Positions 43,593 to 53,589 of a DNA stretch of 64,000 nt are shown here, piece by piece (position 1 is the stretch's first letter; each line of letters starts with the position of its first letter). The stretch lies in contig JAVBNU010000035.1 in the NCBI GenBank assembly GCA_031551265.1, positions 13,391-77,390 on the forward strand. The letters are read 5' to 3'. The DNA is from JAVBNU01 sp031551265 (GTDB lineage: Bacteria > Cyanobacteriota > Vampirovibrionia > Gastranaerophilales > Gastranaerophilaceae). Both the position numbers and the translations under genes were made by a program. The notes under the pieces were generated by a model that saw only the letters and a program-made list of their open reading frames with translations, was not told the origin of the DNA and did not search any database.

Positions 43593-44972
43593 TTAAAATA
43601 CGGACGTCTTTTGAGTTGGGTTTTTGAATTTGGTTATATTTGGCTGGAAGAGTAATTCGACGCTATCGGTCGGGCCGTTTCTGTGTTTTGCGATGATAAT
43701 TTCGGCTTTGCCTTTGTTTTCAACGCCTTCCTGGCTGTAATAATCTTCACGATAAATGAACATAACGATATCGGCGTCTTGTTCGATTGCGCCCGATTCA
43801 CGAAGGTCTGAGAGCATTGGTTTTTTGCTGCCTCTTTGCTCAACAGCACGTGACAACTGAGAAAGCGCGATTACAGGGACTTTAAGCTCTCTTGCAATGG
43901 CTTTTAAACCTCTTGATATGGCTGAAATTTGTTGAACACGCTGTTCGTCGCCGCCGCTGCCGCCTTCCATTAATTGCAGATAGTCGATTACGATGAGTCC
44001 GAGTTGTTTTTCTTCCATCGCAACACGTCTGCATTTTGCGCGAATATCCATAATAGTTGCGCCGGGCGTATCGTCAATGTATATAGGAGCGTCAGCGAAA
44101 GTATTCATCGCGTTGAGCAATTTTTCCCAGTCTTTGGCCTGCATATGACCTGATTTTAGTCTTTGCATATCAACTTCAGCCTCAGCGCAAAGCATACGCT
44201 GCATTAACTGTTCTTTTGACATCTCAAGTGAAAATATTGCGACAGGAGCTTTAGCGCGTATCGCAACGTTCTGTGCAATATTAAGGGCAAAGGCTGTTTT
44301 ACCCATTGACGGGCGCGCAGCTAAGATTATTAAATCGGACGACTGCAAACCAGACGTAAGTTTATCCAAATCATAAAAACCTGTTGAGACGCCGATTAAA
44401 TCTTCGCGGTTATTGTAGCGGTCCTCAATTTGCTGGTAGGTTGAAGTTACGATATCTTTTACGTGAACTAGGTCAGTTGTTGTTTTTTGCTGAGCGATAC
44501 CGAATATCAGTTTTTCAGCAGCGTCTAGGGTTTCATCAACTGTCGCGCTCTCATATGCCATCGTGACAATATCTGAGCCGGCATTAATCAGGGTTCTTTT
44601 GATGGATTTTTCGTGGACAATTTTCGCGTAGTATTCAACGTTGGCTGTTGTAACAACATTCAGCGCTAAATCATTGATATACGAGCGTCCTCCGACGTAT
44701 TCCAGCTTGTTATTTTCGCGTAATTTTTCGGAAACGGTAATAATGTCGATTGCGTTGTTTTCACGCAACAAATCGAGAATTGTTTCATAAATTATTTTGT
44801 GTGCAGGCTTGTAAAAACTGTTAACCTTAATCATATCAACTATTTTGTTGATACAAAAAGGGTTAGTCAGGACGGCGCCTAAAATTGCTTCCTCAGCCTC
44901 AATACTTTGTGGTGGCAATTTACCGATATTTTTTTCTTCTTTGAGCGCAGGTGACATACTTCCCCATTCCAA
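43593..44972 (-). CDS. dnaB: replicative DNA helicase DnaB
   Basis: 459 residues (an ATG five codons in, after GGGGA, is an alternative start). N-terminal domain with PPQSIEAEEAILGAVL; RecA-type core with Walker A ARPSMGKTAFALN (about 223), Walker B IVIDYLQLM, and DLRESGAIEQDADIVMF. Unwinds DNA at replication forks. It is a single gene opposite in direction to gyrA. No intein interrupts it. The prophage loader at 34444 could act on this protein. Confidence 0.95.
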   Translation of the reverse strand: MEWGSMSPALKEEKNIGKLPPQSIEAEEAILGAVLTNPFCINKIVDMIKVNSFYKPAHKIIYETILDLLRENNAIDIITVSEKLRENNKLEYVGGRSYINDLALNVVTTANVEYYAKIVHEKSIKRTLINAGSDIVTMAYESATVDETLDAAEKLIFGIAQQKTTTDLVHVKDIVTSTYQQIEDRYNNREDLIGVSTGFYDLDKLTSGLQSSDLIILAARPSMGKTAFALNIAQNVAIRAKAPVAIFSLEMSKEQLMQRMLCAEAEVDMQRLKSGHMQAKDWEKLLNAMNTFADAPIYIDDTPGATIMDIRAKCRRVAMEEKQLGLIVIDYLQLMEGGSGGDEQRVQQISAISRGLKAIARELKVPVIALSQLSRAVEQRGSKKPMLSDLRESGAIEQDADIVMFIYREDYYSQEGVENKGKAEIIIAKHRNGPTDSVELLFQPNITKFKNPTQKTSVF

Positions 44973-45048
44973 TCAATTAATCTTTATTAATTATAATACA
45001 AAGCTCTCTAAAATTACGAGTAAGTGTAAAAATATAGTAACAAAGTCT

Positions 45049-47049
45049 CTATACCTTAATTGCTTTGGATTTATTCATGCCCTCGGCTTCTTTTTGGTGT
45101 ATAGCGGCAATACGCATAGCGCGTGCTATTCGTGCGTCTTGTGATGGGTCACGTGGCGGCTCTTGCGGGAGTGGCGCAGCCGTCGCAGCCGGAACGTATT
45201 TTCTTACTACTCCTGCATCAGCGCCGGAGGTTGATAAAGGCGCAGCAGCTGTATTCGAGTACTGGCCTGATTGAGCTTTATTCATTGAATCTTGTAAAAT
45301 ATTACCCGGCTGGAATGGGCTTGCAGGATTGTTATACAACACCGGGGTCGGTGTTATTGGCGCGGGCATAGGCTGCATATGAGGTGGCACAAGAGCAGGT
45401 TGTTGAGTTTCAGGTGTAGTTTCTGCCGGAGGTTCACCATCTAAAATAGAGTGTTTTGGTTTACCGAATATTAAATGCGAAGCCTGAACGATTTTATTTG
45501 AGAATAAAGGTGCAATAACTGCCATAACTAATGCTGCACGGCCGACTATACCTAGTCCGCATTTTGCATTAGTTTTTATATTACTAAAGAATTTAGCCAT
45601 TCTGCCGCTGTTTTTTAATGCAGGGTCATTCCACTGCGGCATATAGCTCAAGCCGGAGCTCAGGAGTGTTCCGACCCATCTGAACGGCGCATGAACCCAT
45701 TTCATGGGGCCTGTGGTCGGGTCTTTTAATAATTGCTTAGCGCCTGCTATGGCCTGCTTGAATCCTGCTTCGCTGTATACATGTTTATTATTATTTTTAA
45801 CTATTTCGGCAACTGATTTTTCGAATGCGTCGATTTGTTCAGGCTTCATGCCGGTGTATCTCCAGCCTGCCATCGCATATGTACAAATTGCGGCTAATGG
45901 TATACCAATCAGGAAGCCCATGGAGGAGGCCAGCTCTTCCATAAATGTTTTTACTTTTTCGCCTTTTTCGGCTTTGCGTGCGTGATTAAGTGCTCCTGCG
46001 ACAAAGAATGAACTCATAAGTAATACTAATTTCCCTTGGAAACCTGCAAAAGTCACACCTTCAATGCCATAGAAAGATGCTTTTGGTAAAAATCTACCAA
46101 GTCCAGTTTTTGCAATGTGTTCACCGACAGCTGTCTTACCGACAACTGATTTACCTGCAACTGCCGCAAGTTTATTGATTATTTCCGTCATAGGTACATT
46201 GCGCTTTAAGAAACCGAGCCATTTTGGTATTGGAATCATGTTAAAAAGCTTGTCAATTACGACACTTTTCTCTTTGGATTTTTCCATTACTTTTATAATC
46301 GCCGGTATATCGTGTCTTGATTTTATATCGGCCAAAGCTTGTTCATTGATGCCAAAATGTTTTTTCAACATGAGGTGTTTGAGATTTGCTAGTGCGTTGG
46401 GTTTCCGTTCTACCAGCTCTGCAACTTTCAATCCACGCTTTGCAGCAACATTTGCCAGACTTTTTTCAGCTTCGTTCGTGACCAATTGCTCAATAAGTTC
46501 ATTGGCTTGGGTGAATGCAAAGCCGGCAACACCGTGTTTTTGCATTTTCGCCATGTCCCATGCCGGAGTAGCGCCTTTTTTGAGCACATTTAACGGTTGG
46601 AATTTCTCAATAATATTGTTATTAACCCACTCACCGGCTACGCCAAGTCCTTGAAATACCCTGCCAATTGTATTTTTATAAAAACCGTTCCCTGCAACGG
46701 CATCACCGGCGCCGCCGAGTTTGCCCATCCAGGTTTTAGCATAATCAGGACCTTTAGCAAACGTATTGACAGCCTCCATAAACCACCATAACCCGGTATA
46801 TACGGGCGCAATTAATAATGCTGTTATCGCGTGGTCTGACATTCCTCTGTTTTTAACTTTACCGATGATTGGGTTTGAGTCAATAACGTTTTGTGTCGTA
46901 CCGTAAATTTCGGACGCGCCGGGAACGGCGCCATACGTAGGATTCACACCATTAGGCAACGCCCCCATGTTGATATTGCCATGGTGGTTATCGTTATTTA
47001 CATACGCACGAGGCTGCATATTAAAATTATTAACACTATTTGACGACAT
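45049..47049 (-). CDS. large membrane protein of unknown function
   Basis: 666 residues. A polar Asn/His-rich start, several hydrophobic or Gly/Ala-rich helices (about 75-95, 330-350, 375-400, 500-520), and a long Pro/Thr/Ala-rich tail (about 545-640). No catalytic motif or known domain. Such composition recalls lineage-specific envelope proteins in this group. The ribosome site TAGGAA lies before the ATG. Topology and function unknown. Confidence 0.55.
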   Translation of the reverse strand: MSSNSVNNFNMQPRAYVNNDNHHGNINMGALPNGVNPTYGAVPGASEIYGTTQNVIDSNPIIGKVKNRGMSDHAITALLIAPVYTGLWWFMEAVNTFAKGPDYAKTWMGKLGGAGDAVAGNGFYKNTIGRVFQGLGVAGEWVNNNIIEKFQPLNVLKKGATPAWDMAKMQKHGVAGFAFTQANELIEQLVTNEAEKSLANVAAKRGLKVAELVERKPNALANLKHLMLKKHFGINEQALADIKSRHDIPAIIKVMEKSKEKSVVIDKLFNMIPIPKWLGFLKRNVPMTEIINKLAAVAGKSVVGKTAVGEHIAKTGLGRFLPKASFYGIEGVTFAGFQGKLVLLMSSFFVAGALNHARKAEKGEKVKTFMEELASSMGFLIGIPLAAICTYAMAGWRYTGMKPEQIDAFEKSVAEIVKNNNKHVYSEAGFKQAIAGAKQLLKDPTTGPMKWVHAPFRWVGTLLSSGLSYMPQWNDPALKNSGRMAKFFSNIKTNAKCGLGIVGRAALVMAVIAPLFSNKIVQASHLIFGKPKHSILDGEPPAETTPETQQPALVPPHMQPMPAPITPTPVLYNNPASPFQPGNILQDSMNKAQSGQYSNTAAAPLSTSGADAGVVRKYVPAATAAPLPQEPPRDPSQDARIARAMRIAAIHQKEAEGMNKSKAIKV

Positions 47050-47207
47050 AGATTTCCTACCTTATATATCATGAAAAACCAAAAGTAATTAAAAATTGTC
47101 AAAATAATTTTTTTCATAAATTTTTTGTTACAAATATTTATGAAAGATTTTTCTATATTTTTTATATTTTTGTTTTATTTCACTACTTATTATTCATATT
47201 AAACATT

Positions 47208-47306
47208 TGTCATCCCGTGCTTGACACGGGATCTATCCAGTTAAAGAATTTGATATAGAGTTGACAAGATACCGGATATTTTTCTGCGAAAAATTCCGGT
47301 ATGACA
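47208..47306 (+). repeat. intergenic repeat with TGTCAT/ATGACA ends, copy 1
   Basis: About 99 bases with inverted ends (TGTCATCCCG... to ...CCGGTATGACA). Inner parts include a CCCGTG/CACGGG hairpin and GATACCGGATATT. A related copy lies at 53590-53754. It fills part of the 368-base gap before thrS; the rest is AT-rich plus the thrS promoter. Confidence 0.65.
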
Positions 47307-47354
47307 TAAAGAAAAGGACATCATATGAATAAGATTAAAGAGACGATTTTCCGT

Positions 47355-47383
47355 TTGAAAAACTTTTATGCTAGTGATATAAC
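47355..47383 (+). promoter_or_regulatory. likely promoter of the thrS-mur operon
   Basis: TTGAAA (47355-47360) and TATAAC (47378-47383) are separated by exactly 17 bases, 34 bases before the thrS ATG. Confidence 0.6.
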
Positions 47384-47417
47384 ATACTTATGAGCTAATT
47401 TATAACGAGGGAAATTA

Positions 47418-49358
47418 ATGTCAGAAATTGAAATTGTATTACCGGACGGTTCAGTGAAAAAGATGGATGAAGGCGTATCAGTGTGTGACCTTGCTAAATC
47501 AATTAGTGAAGGCTTAGCGAGAAATGCTGCTGCCGCAATTATTGGCGACGATGTTGTGAGTCTTGGTACGACATTGAAAAACGGTGATAAAGTTCAAATT
47601 TTGACGTCAAAAGATCCGCAATCTTTGGCGGTTTTGAGACATTCAACCTCGCATGTAATGGCGCAAGCTGTGCAAAATCTTTTCCCTCAAGCAAAATTGG
47701 CGATAGGTCCGGCAATTGAAAACGGTTTTTATTATGATTTTGATATTGAAGGACATACGCTTACTGAGGAAGATTTGCCGAAAATTGAGTCTGAAATGCA
47801 GCGATTGGTCAAAGAAAATCTGACTTTTGAATGTTATAAAATTGAAGATGTTGATGCAAAAATTGCTGAATTTAAAGCTCAAGGCGAAATTTACAAGGCA
47901 GAATTACTTGAAGAGCACAAAAATGATAGCCCGACTCTGTATATAACAAAAGACAAAGACGGCAATGCATTATTCAACGACCTTTGTAGAGGGCCGCATT
48001 TGCCGAATACTTCGTTTATCAAAGCGTTTAAGTTACTGAATGTTGCAGGTGCATACTGGAGAGGCAACGAGAAAAATAAAATGCTGCAGCGTGTTTATGC
48101 GACTGCTTTTTGGAACAAGACAGACCTTGATGAGTATTTGAATTTCCTAGAAGAAGCGCAAAAACGTGACCATAGAAAACTTGCTGCACAGTTGGATTTG
48201 TTTTCAATTCGTGATGAGATAGGTTCAGGGCTTATATTGTGGCATCCGAATTTGGCGACTGTGCGTGAAGAAATTGAGAATTACTGGCGCAGCGAACACC
48301 GCAAAAGAGGTTATCAAATCGTAAATACTCCTCATATGGCAAAATCACAGCTCTGGGATATTTCAGGGCATAGTTCGCATTACCGTGAGAACATGTATTT
48401 TATTCAGGATGAAGAAACTGAATACGTGCTGAAGCCGATGAATTGTCCGTTCCATATTTTGATTTATCAGGCTAATCGATATTCATATCGCAGCCTGCCG
48501 CTGCGCTTGGCTGAGCTTGGTACAGTTTATCGTAACGAGCGCTCTGGTGCATTGCAAGGTTTAAGCCGCGTAAAAGGTTTCACTCAGGATGATGCACATA
48601 TTTTCTGTACGCCTGAGCAGTTGATTGATGAAATCAATGCGATTATTGATTTTGTTGATTATACGCTTAAAATCTTTGGAATGGATTATGAGGTCGAGTT
48701 ATCGACACGTCCTGAAAAATTTGTCGGCAATATTGATAACTGGGATAAAGCTGAAGAAGGTTTGAAACAGGCTTTAGCCGTTAAAAATATTAAATATGAA
48801 ATCAACGAGGGTGATGGTGCGTTTTATGGTCCGAAAATCGACTTTAAATTGAAAGACGCTATCGGCAGAACATGGCAAGGTGCGACTATTCAACTAGACT
48901 TCAATTTACCTGAGCGGTTTGACTTGAAATATCAAGACAGTGACGGCTCAATGAAAACGCCGATTATGCTTCACCGTGTAATTTTTGGCTCAATGGAACG
49001 TTTTATGGGTGTATTGATTGAACATTATGCAGGTGCGTTCCCGCTTTGGCTTGCGCCTGAGCAGGTTGCTGTTGTGCCGATTGCAGACAGACATGCTGAA
49101 TATGCTCAAAAAGTTTATGATAAGTTATTAAACGCAGGCATTCGTGTAAGACTGGATGACCGTTCTGAGAGTATGAATTACAAAATCAGAGAAGCATTAC
49201 AGGATAAAAAAGTTCCTTATGTTTTAGTAATGGGTGATAGGGAAATCGAAAATAACGAAGTAGCTGTCAGGGCTAGAGGTAAAGGTCCTATCGGCGAATT
49301 TTCACTGGATGCGTTTATCGAAAAAATAGAAAAAGAAATCAAAAATAGGGAACAATAA
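47418..49358 (+). CDS. thrS: threonyl-tRNA synthetase
   Basis: 646 residues. TGS domain (about 1-62), second N-terminal editing-like domain (HSTSHVMAQAV about 76, with the editing Cys/His region LCRGPHLPNT), class II catalytic core (MNCPFHILIYQ, RNERSGALQGLSRVKGFTQDDAHIF), and the anticodon domain at the end (PVLV-type VVPIADRHAEYA). No T-box leader is seen in the short leader. It heads the cell-wall operon; the murC start is 1 base after its stop. Confidence 0.96.
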   Translation: MSEIEIVLPDGSVKKMDEGVSVCDLAKSISEGLARNAAAAIIGDDVVSLGTTLKNGDKVQILTSKDPQSLAVLRHSTSHVMAQAVQNLFPQAKLAIGPAIENGFYYDFDIEGHTLTEEDLPKIESEMQRLVKENLTFECYKIEDVDAKIAEFKAQGEIYKAELLEEHKNDSPTLYITKDKDGNALFNDLCRGPHLPNTSFIKAFKLLNVAGAYWRGNEKNKMLQRVYATAFWNKTDLDEYLNFLEEAQKRDHRKLAAQLDLFSIRDEIGSGLILWHPNLATVREEIENYWRSEHRKRGYQIVNTPHMAKSQLWDISGHSSHYRENMYFIQDEETEYVLKPMNCPFHILIYQANRYSYRSLPLRLAELGTVYRNERSGALQGLSRVKGFTQDDAHIFCTPEQLIDEINAIIDFVDYTLKIFGMDYEVELSTRPEKFVGNIDNWDKAEEGLKQALAVKNIKYEINEGDGAFYGPKIDFKLKDAIGRTWQGATIQLDFNLPERFDLKYQDSDGSMKTPIMLHRVIFGSMERFMGVLIEHYAGAFPLWLAPEQVAVVPIADRHAEYAQKVYDKLLNAGIRVRLDDRSESMNYKIREALQDKKVPYVLVMGDREIENNEVAVRARGKGPIGEFSLDAFIEKIEKEIKNREQ

Positions 49359-49359
49359 C

Positions 49360-50751
49360 GTGCGAGATTGTAAAAAGTTTCATTTTATAGCTATTGGCGG
49401 AATTGGAATGAGCGCACTGGCAAAATATTTGCTGGAGCTTGGCTGCGAGGTTTCAGGTTCTGATATTGCCGAGAGCAAATACTCAAAAGAACTTGAAAAA
49501 ATGGGTGCAAAAGTTTTTATCGGCCATAATGCCGATAATGTTCCTGTTGATGCTGTGGTTGTTGCGTCGTCTGCTATTAAACCCGAAAATCCTGAATATA
49601 AAAGAGCTGTTGAGTTAGGATTGGAAATTTTACATCGCGCCGATATTTTGAAATTGATTGCTGAAGGACATGGCAAAGATGTTCCGCCTTTGTTTATAGG
49701 CTTTGCGGGTACGCATGGCAAGACGACAACTAGTGGTTTATGTTCTTATGTTCTGGAGAAAGCCAATTTAGAACCTTCTTATGCTGTTGGCGGAATTATT
49801 CCTGAGTTGGGTACAAATTCAAAGTGTAATTCAGGCAGATTTTTTATTGCTGAGCTTGATGAGTCTGATGGTACGATTGTTAAGTACTCTCCGGATGTGA
49901 CGGTTATTAATAATCTTGAAGTTGACCATATAGATTTTTATACGGATGGTTTTGAAACATTGTTAAAAACATTTAATCAATATTTAGCCGGATTAAAATC
50001 GGATGCAAAGGTAATCATTAATACCGATTGCTTGGGTTGTCAAAAATTAAAAGAGGTAAATCCGAATATTAATTTTATAACTTTCGGACTTTTAAATGAA
50101 GATTATGCAGCACGAAATATAAAGTATGATAATCTTTCCTCGCAGTTTGATGTTTATCAGTATGGTGAATGCGTGGGCGCCATCAGGCTTAGTGTTTTGG
50201 GCAAACACAACGTGTACAACGCGTTAGCTGTAGTTGCTGCGTTGATGGAGAGCGATGTTAGTTTTGCGTCAATTTGTAAATATTTTCCTTATTTTACCGG
50301 CATGGGGCGCAGATTTGAGGCTGTTGCTGAGTTTCGCGGAATAAATATTTATGATGATTATGCTCACCACCCAAGTGAGATAAAAGTGACTTTAGACGGA
50401 GTGAAAAATCTTCAAAATAAACGTATTGTGACCGTATTTCAACCGCATAGATACACACGTTTAAAAGGGCTTTGGGATGAGTTTTTAACGGCTTTTGAAA
50501 ATACTGATAAGTTGATTGTTTTAGATGTTTATTCAGCAGGTGACCCCTTTGATAGTGAGTATAACTCTAAAAAATTTAGTGAAATAATTAAGCACCCTGA
50601 CTGTATTTATATTTCAGGTGCCGTTAGAGAAGCTGCTGAGAAAATTTTGCCGATGCTGAAAGCAAATGATATTGTAATTACTATGGGCGCCGGTGATATT
50701 ACCAAACTTGGCGGCTATTTGGCTGAATTAAATGAAAGCAAGGTTCACTAA
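49360..50751 (+). CDS. murC: UDP-N-acetylmuramate-alanine ligase
   Basis: 463 residues, GTG start, with AGGGAA upstream. N-terminal UDP-binding fold (HFIAIGGIGMSALAKYL), ATP loop GTHGKTTTSGL (about 118), central EVDHIDFY, and the C-terminal domain with YDDYAHHPSEIKVTL. It adds the first L-Ala to UDP-MurNAc. It is coupled to murB (one-base overlap). Confidence 0.96.
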   Translation: MRDCKKFHFIAIGGIGMSALAKYLLELGCEVSGSDIAESKYSKELEKMGAKVFIGHNADNVPVDAVVVASSAIKPENPEYKRAVELGLEILHRADILKLIAEGHGKDVPPLFIGFAGTHGKTTTSGLCSYVLEKANLEPSYAVGGIIPELGTNSKCNSGRFFIAELDESDGTIVKYSPDVTVINNLEVDHIDFYTDGFETLLKTFNQYLAGLKSDAKVIINTDCLGCQKLKEVNPNINFITFGLLNEDYAARNIKYDNLSSQFDVYQYGECVGAIRLSVLGKHNVYNALAVVAALMESDVSFASICKYFPYFTGMGRRFEAVAEFRGINIYDDYAHHPSEIKVTLDGVKNLQNKRIVTVFQPHRYTRLKGLWDEFLTAFENTDKLIVLDVYSAGDPFDSEYNSKKFSEIIKHPDCIYISGAVREAAEKILPMLKANDIVITMGAGDITKLGGYLAELNESKVH

Positions 50752-51686
50752 TGGCTGAAAATGAATTGAAAAAATACACGTCCTTTCAAGTTGGTGGGCT
50801 TGCTGAAAACGTTTATTTCCCGGGGACGAAAGAAGAACTGGTAAAATTGCTTGCGGAAAATGCACCCCCCACCCCGCCCCTCCCCCGCAAAGGGGGAGGG
50901 AGTAACGCGTCTCCGATTATTCTCGGTGCGGCTTCCAACGTTTTGATTTCTTCATCTGGTGTTAAAGAGGACGTTATAATTACTACCGGTGTTAAAAGTT
51001 TTCAAATAACTGACAATTTTGTTGAGGCTGAATGTGGTGCTAAGGGACAACTTTTGGCGCGCGAAACTCAAAAAGCAGGTTTGAGCGGTTTTGAGTTTAT
51101 GATTGGCTTTCCCGGAACAGTCGGCGGGATGATTTATATGAACGCCGGGGCACATAATCAGAATATTAGTGATGTTTTTGTTTCTTGCGATGTTTTTGAT
51201 ATGAAAACGAAAAAAGTTTTAACCCTTGATAAAGCTGACTTAAAATTTAGTTACAGAAGGTCAGTTTTGGGTGAAAAAGATTACGTTTTGTTAAGTGCAA
51301 AATTCGAATTGGTTAAGGAAGAACAAGAAAAGATAGATGATATTATTGAGCGCAATATTGAGTTTAGAAAACAGCGCCAGCCGTCACTCGCAATGCCAAA
51401 TGCAGGCAGCGTGTTTAAAAACCCTGAAGGTGACAGCGCAGGCAGGTTACTTGATTTAGCCGGAGTTAAGGCTCTTTCTGTTGGTGGTGCAAAGGTTTTT
51501 GATATGCACGCTAATTTTATAGTCAATTTTAACAACGCAACTTCTTTAGATATTTCGCAATTGATGTTAAATATGTATAATATGGTTAGGGAGAAGTATA
51601 ATATTCGCCTCAAACCTGAGATTAAATTTATTGGAACTAAAACTGAAGAAGAGCAAAAAATATGGGAAGAATTGTTAAACAACTAG
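50751..51686 (+). CDS. murB: UDP-N-acetylenolpyruvylglucosamine reductase, with in-frame insertion
   Basis: 311 residues. FAD-binding motifs (ILGAASNVLIS, GFPGTVGGMIYMNAGAHNQ), with Arg and Ser in YRRSVLGE and NAGSVFKNP, and a C-terminal Glu (KPEIKFIG). It makes UDP-MurNAc by NADPH-dependent reduction. Unusually, a Pro/Gly stretch PPTPPLPRKGGG (about residues 40-51) is encoded by a GC-rich hairpin repeat. Ending in ddl by 25 bases. Apart from the insertion the protein looks intact. Confidence 0.93.
   Translation: MAENELKKYTSFQVGGLAENVYFPGTKEELVKLLAENAPPTPPLPRKGGGSNASPIILGAASNVLISSSGVKEDVIITTGVKSFQITDNFVEAECGAKGQLLARETQKAGLSGFEFMIGFPGTVGGMIYMNAGAHNQNISDVFVSCDVFDMKTKKVLTLDKADLKFSYRRSVLGEKDYVLLSAKFELVKEEQEKIDDIIERNIEFRKQRQPSLAMPNAGSVFKNPEGDSAGRLLDLAGVKALSVGGAKVFDMHANFIVNFNNATSLDISQLMLNMYNMVREKYNIRLKPEIKFIGTKTEEEQKIWEELLNN
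50865..50900 (+). repeat. GC-rich hairpin repeat inserted in murB
   Basis: A C-rich tract leads into a 9-bp perfect stem CCCTCCCCC/GGGGGAGGG (50878-50886 and 50892-50900, loop GCAAA). Base composition is far from the surrounding gene. It stays in frame and adds Pro, Arg, Lys and Gly residues. Confidence 0.75.
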
Positions 51687-52621
51687 TTGATACGGATAAG
51701 AAAATTGCGGTTTTATACGGCGGTTTGTCAAATGAACGTGAGGTTTCACTGCGTTCAGGCAAAAATGTCTATAACGCACTTTTGCGATTAGGTTATAAAA
51801 ATACCGAATTAGTCGATGTTGGCAAAGATGTTGCAGATGTTTTACAAAAAGGCAAATTCGACTATGCATACATTACTTTGCACGGCAAATATGGTGAGGA
51901 TGGCTGTATCCAAGGTGTTTTAGAAATTCTAGGCATTAAATACTCCGGTTGTGGCGTTATGGCTAGTTCTGTGTGTATGAATAAAGAGTACACAAAAAGA
52001 ATGCTGCAATGTGCAGGGATTCCTTTGATTAAATCTGTGTTTATTGAAAAAGGCGACGATTTTAAGGTAAAAATTAAAGGATTGAAATTCCCTTTGATGA
52101 TTAAACCGGTCAGTGAAGGTTCAAGCATTGGGATGTATAAAGTTGAGAATGAATCTGAATTTGAGGGTTTTTACAAAAAAGCGCTTGAATGCGAGCAAGA
52201 TATAATGGTCGAAGAATTTTTACTTAACAGCAGCGGCTCAACGGTGGGAGTTCTTGATGATGTTGAAAATAATTCGACTCTTGTGACCGAAATTTTGGAG
52301 TTTCGGACAAAAAATGAGTGGTATGATTACGAATGTAAGTATACAGCCGGCATGACGGAGTTTATTTTGCCTGCTGAATATTCGAAAGAATTAACCGAGA
52401 AAATTAAGGCGATAGCACTTGAAGCGCACAAAATTTGCGGCTGTTCAGGTGTAAGTCGTGTGGATTTTTTGGTGGCTAATGAAACACCTTATGTTTTGGA
52501 AATCAACACAAGTCCGGGGATGACGGATTTAAGCGATTTACCGGCACAAGCAGGTGTTTGTGGAATAGATTATGACAATTTAGTTCAGATGGTACTAAAT
52601 AGTGCAGGATTAAATAAATAG
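51662..52621 (+). CDS. ddl: D-alanine-D-alanine ligase
   Basis: 319 residues. N-terminal GGLSNEREVSLRSG motif, ATP-grasp domain with PLMIKPVSEGSSIGMY, and metal ligands near the end in VLEINTSPGMTDLS. It joins two D-Ala for the peptidoglycan stem. The ATG overlaps murB by 25 bases. ftsQ starts right after its stop. Confidence 0.95.
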   Translation: MGRIVKQLVDTDKKIAVLYGGLSNEREVSLRSGKNVYNALLRLGYKNTELVDVGKDVADVLQKGKFDYAYITLHGKYGEDGCIQGVLEILGIKYSGCGVMASSVCMNKEYTKRMLQCAGIPLIKSVFIEKGDDFKVKIKGLKFPLMIKPVSEGSSIGMYKVENESEFEGFYKKALECEQDIMVEEFLLNSSGSTVGVLDDVENNSTLVTEILEFRTKNEWYDYECKYTAGMTEFILPAEYSKELTEKIKAIALEAHKICGCSGVSRVDFLVANETPYVLEINTSPGMTDLSDLPAQAGVCGIDYDNLVQMVLNSAGLNK

Positions 52622-53560
52622 ATGGCAGACGAAGAATTTGAAAACGAAGAAGAATTAGAAGAAGAAATAGAGCTTCCTGAAGAGACATGCATAGAGCGAC
52701 GTATCAAGAAAAATCAGATGGAGCGTAATGTTCGCCGTTCAAAAATGTTTATTCGCCAGATACGTGGGCTGATTGGCTTTTGTATTATGCTGGGGCTTTG
52801 TTTTGTTATGTACAAACTGGTTATGCTGCCGCAATGGTTTTTGAGCCCTACAATTTTTGATAACCTTGAAAATAACCCACAGATTGAGATTCAGGGCAAC
52901 CGGCTGACTTCAAATTATAAAATTTTATCGGCTCTCAGACGGGTTACACTACCTCATAAACCTATATATTTAATTGATACAACCGAAATGGAGCAGAATA
53001 TAGAGCAACTTGAGCCGGTGAAGCGAGTTTATATAAGGCGTTTTTGGTTCCCGGCGCGAATACTTATTCGCGTTGATGAGCGTGTTCCAGTGCTGACGAT
53101 AAGCCCAAAAGAGGATGTTTTGCCTGTCGCGTTTTTTACTTCTTGCGGGAAATTAATCGGGCGTGATTATTTGCCATTAGATAAAGCATATAAAACTTAT
53201 CTTGTATTATCTTACGGTGTTCGTGGCGACGATTATCACAGTTGGGATGCTGCTAAAGTCAATACGATTCTCCATTTGGCCAAAGAAATGGAACGTCTTT
53301 CTGATGAAAACGTTGCTTATCTTGATTTTCGTGACCCGCATGATATTTATGTGAAGCTTGATTCAGCGCTTGTTCGTTTGGGTGACCTTGACGATACTGT
53401 TTATAACCGAATTAAGAACATCGGGTCTATTTTGCCGACTTTAAAAACTTTAAAAAATAAAAAGATTAAATACATTGATTTGCGCTGGGAAACTAATTAT
53501 TTGAAGCTTGATACACCAAAGGATCAAATTCCCAGACTCGATGAGCAGCCGGCTGAGTAA
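52622..53560 (+). CDS. ftsQ: cell division protein FtsQ
   Basis: 312 residues. Acidic cytoplasmic N-terminus (20 of the first 30 are Glu/Asp-rich), one transmembrane helix (about 46-66), a POTRA-like domain (IEIQGNRLTSNYKILSAL) and FtsQ-type ending (LDLRWETNYLK-like IKYIDLRWETNYL). It links the divisome to the septum. It starts just at the ddl stop. No ftsA or ftsZ follows here; the next gene is convergent. Confidence 0.85.
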   Translation: MADEEFENEEELEEEIELPEETCIERRIKKNQMERNVRRSKMFIRQIRGLIGFCIMLGLCFVMYKLVMLPQWFLSPTIFDNLENNPQIEIQGNRLTSNYKILSALRRVTLPHKPIYLIDTTEMEQNIEQLEPVKRVYIRRFWFPARILIRVDERVPVLTISPKEDVLPVAFFTSCGKLIGRDYLPLDKAYKTYLVLSYGVRGDDYHSWDAAKVNTILHLAKEMERLSDENVAYLDFRDPHDIYVKLDSALVRLGDLDDTVYNRIKNIGSILPTLKTLKNKKIKYIDLRWETNYLKLDTPKDQIPRLDEQPAE

Positions 53561-53589
53561 AAAGTATCATGATAACAGAAATTGCCTGC

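Noticed and set aside
47340..47417. T-box leader for thrS
   Set aside because: The leader after the promoter is only about 30 bases and has no T-box motif.
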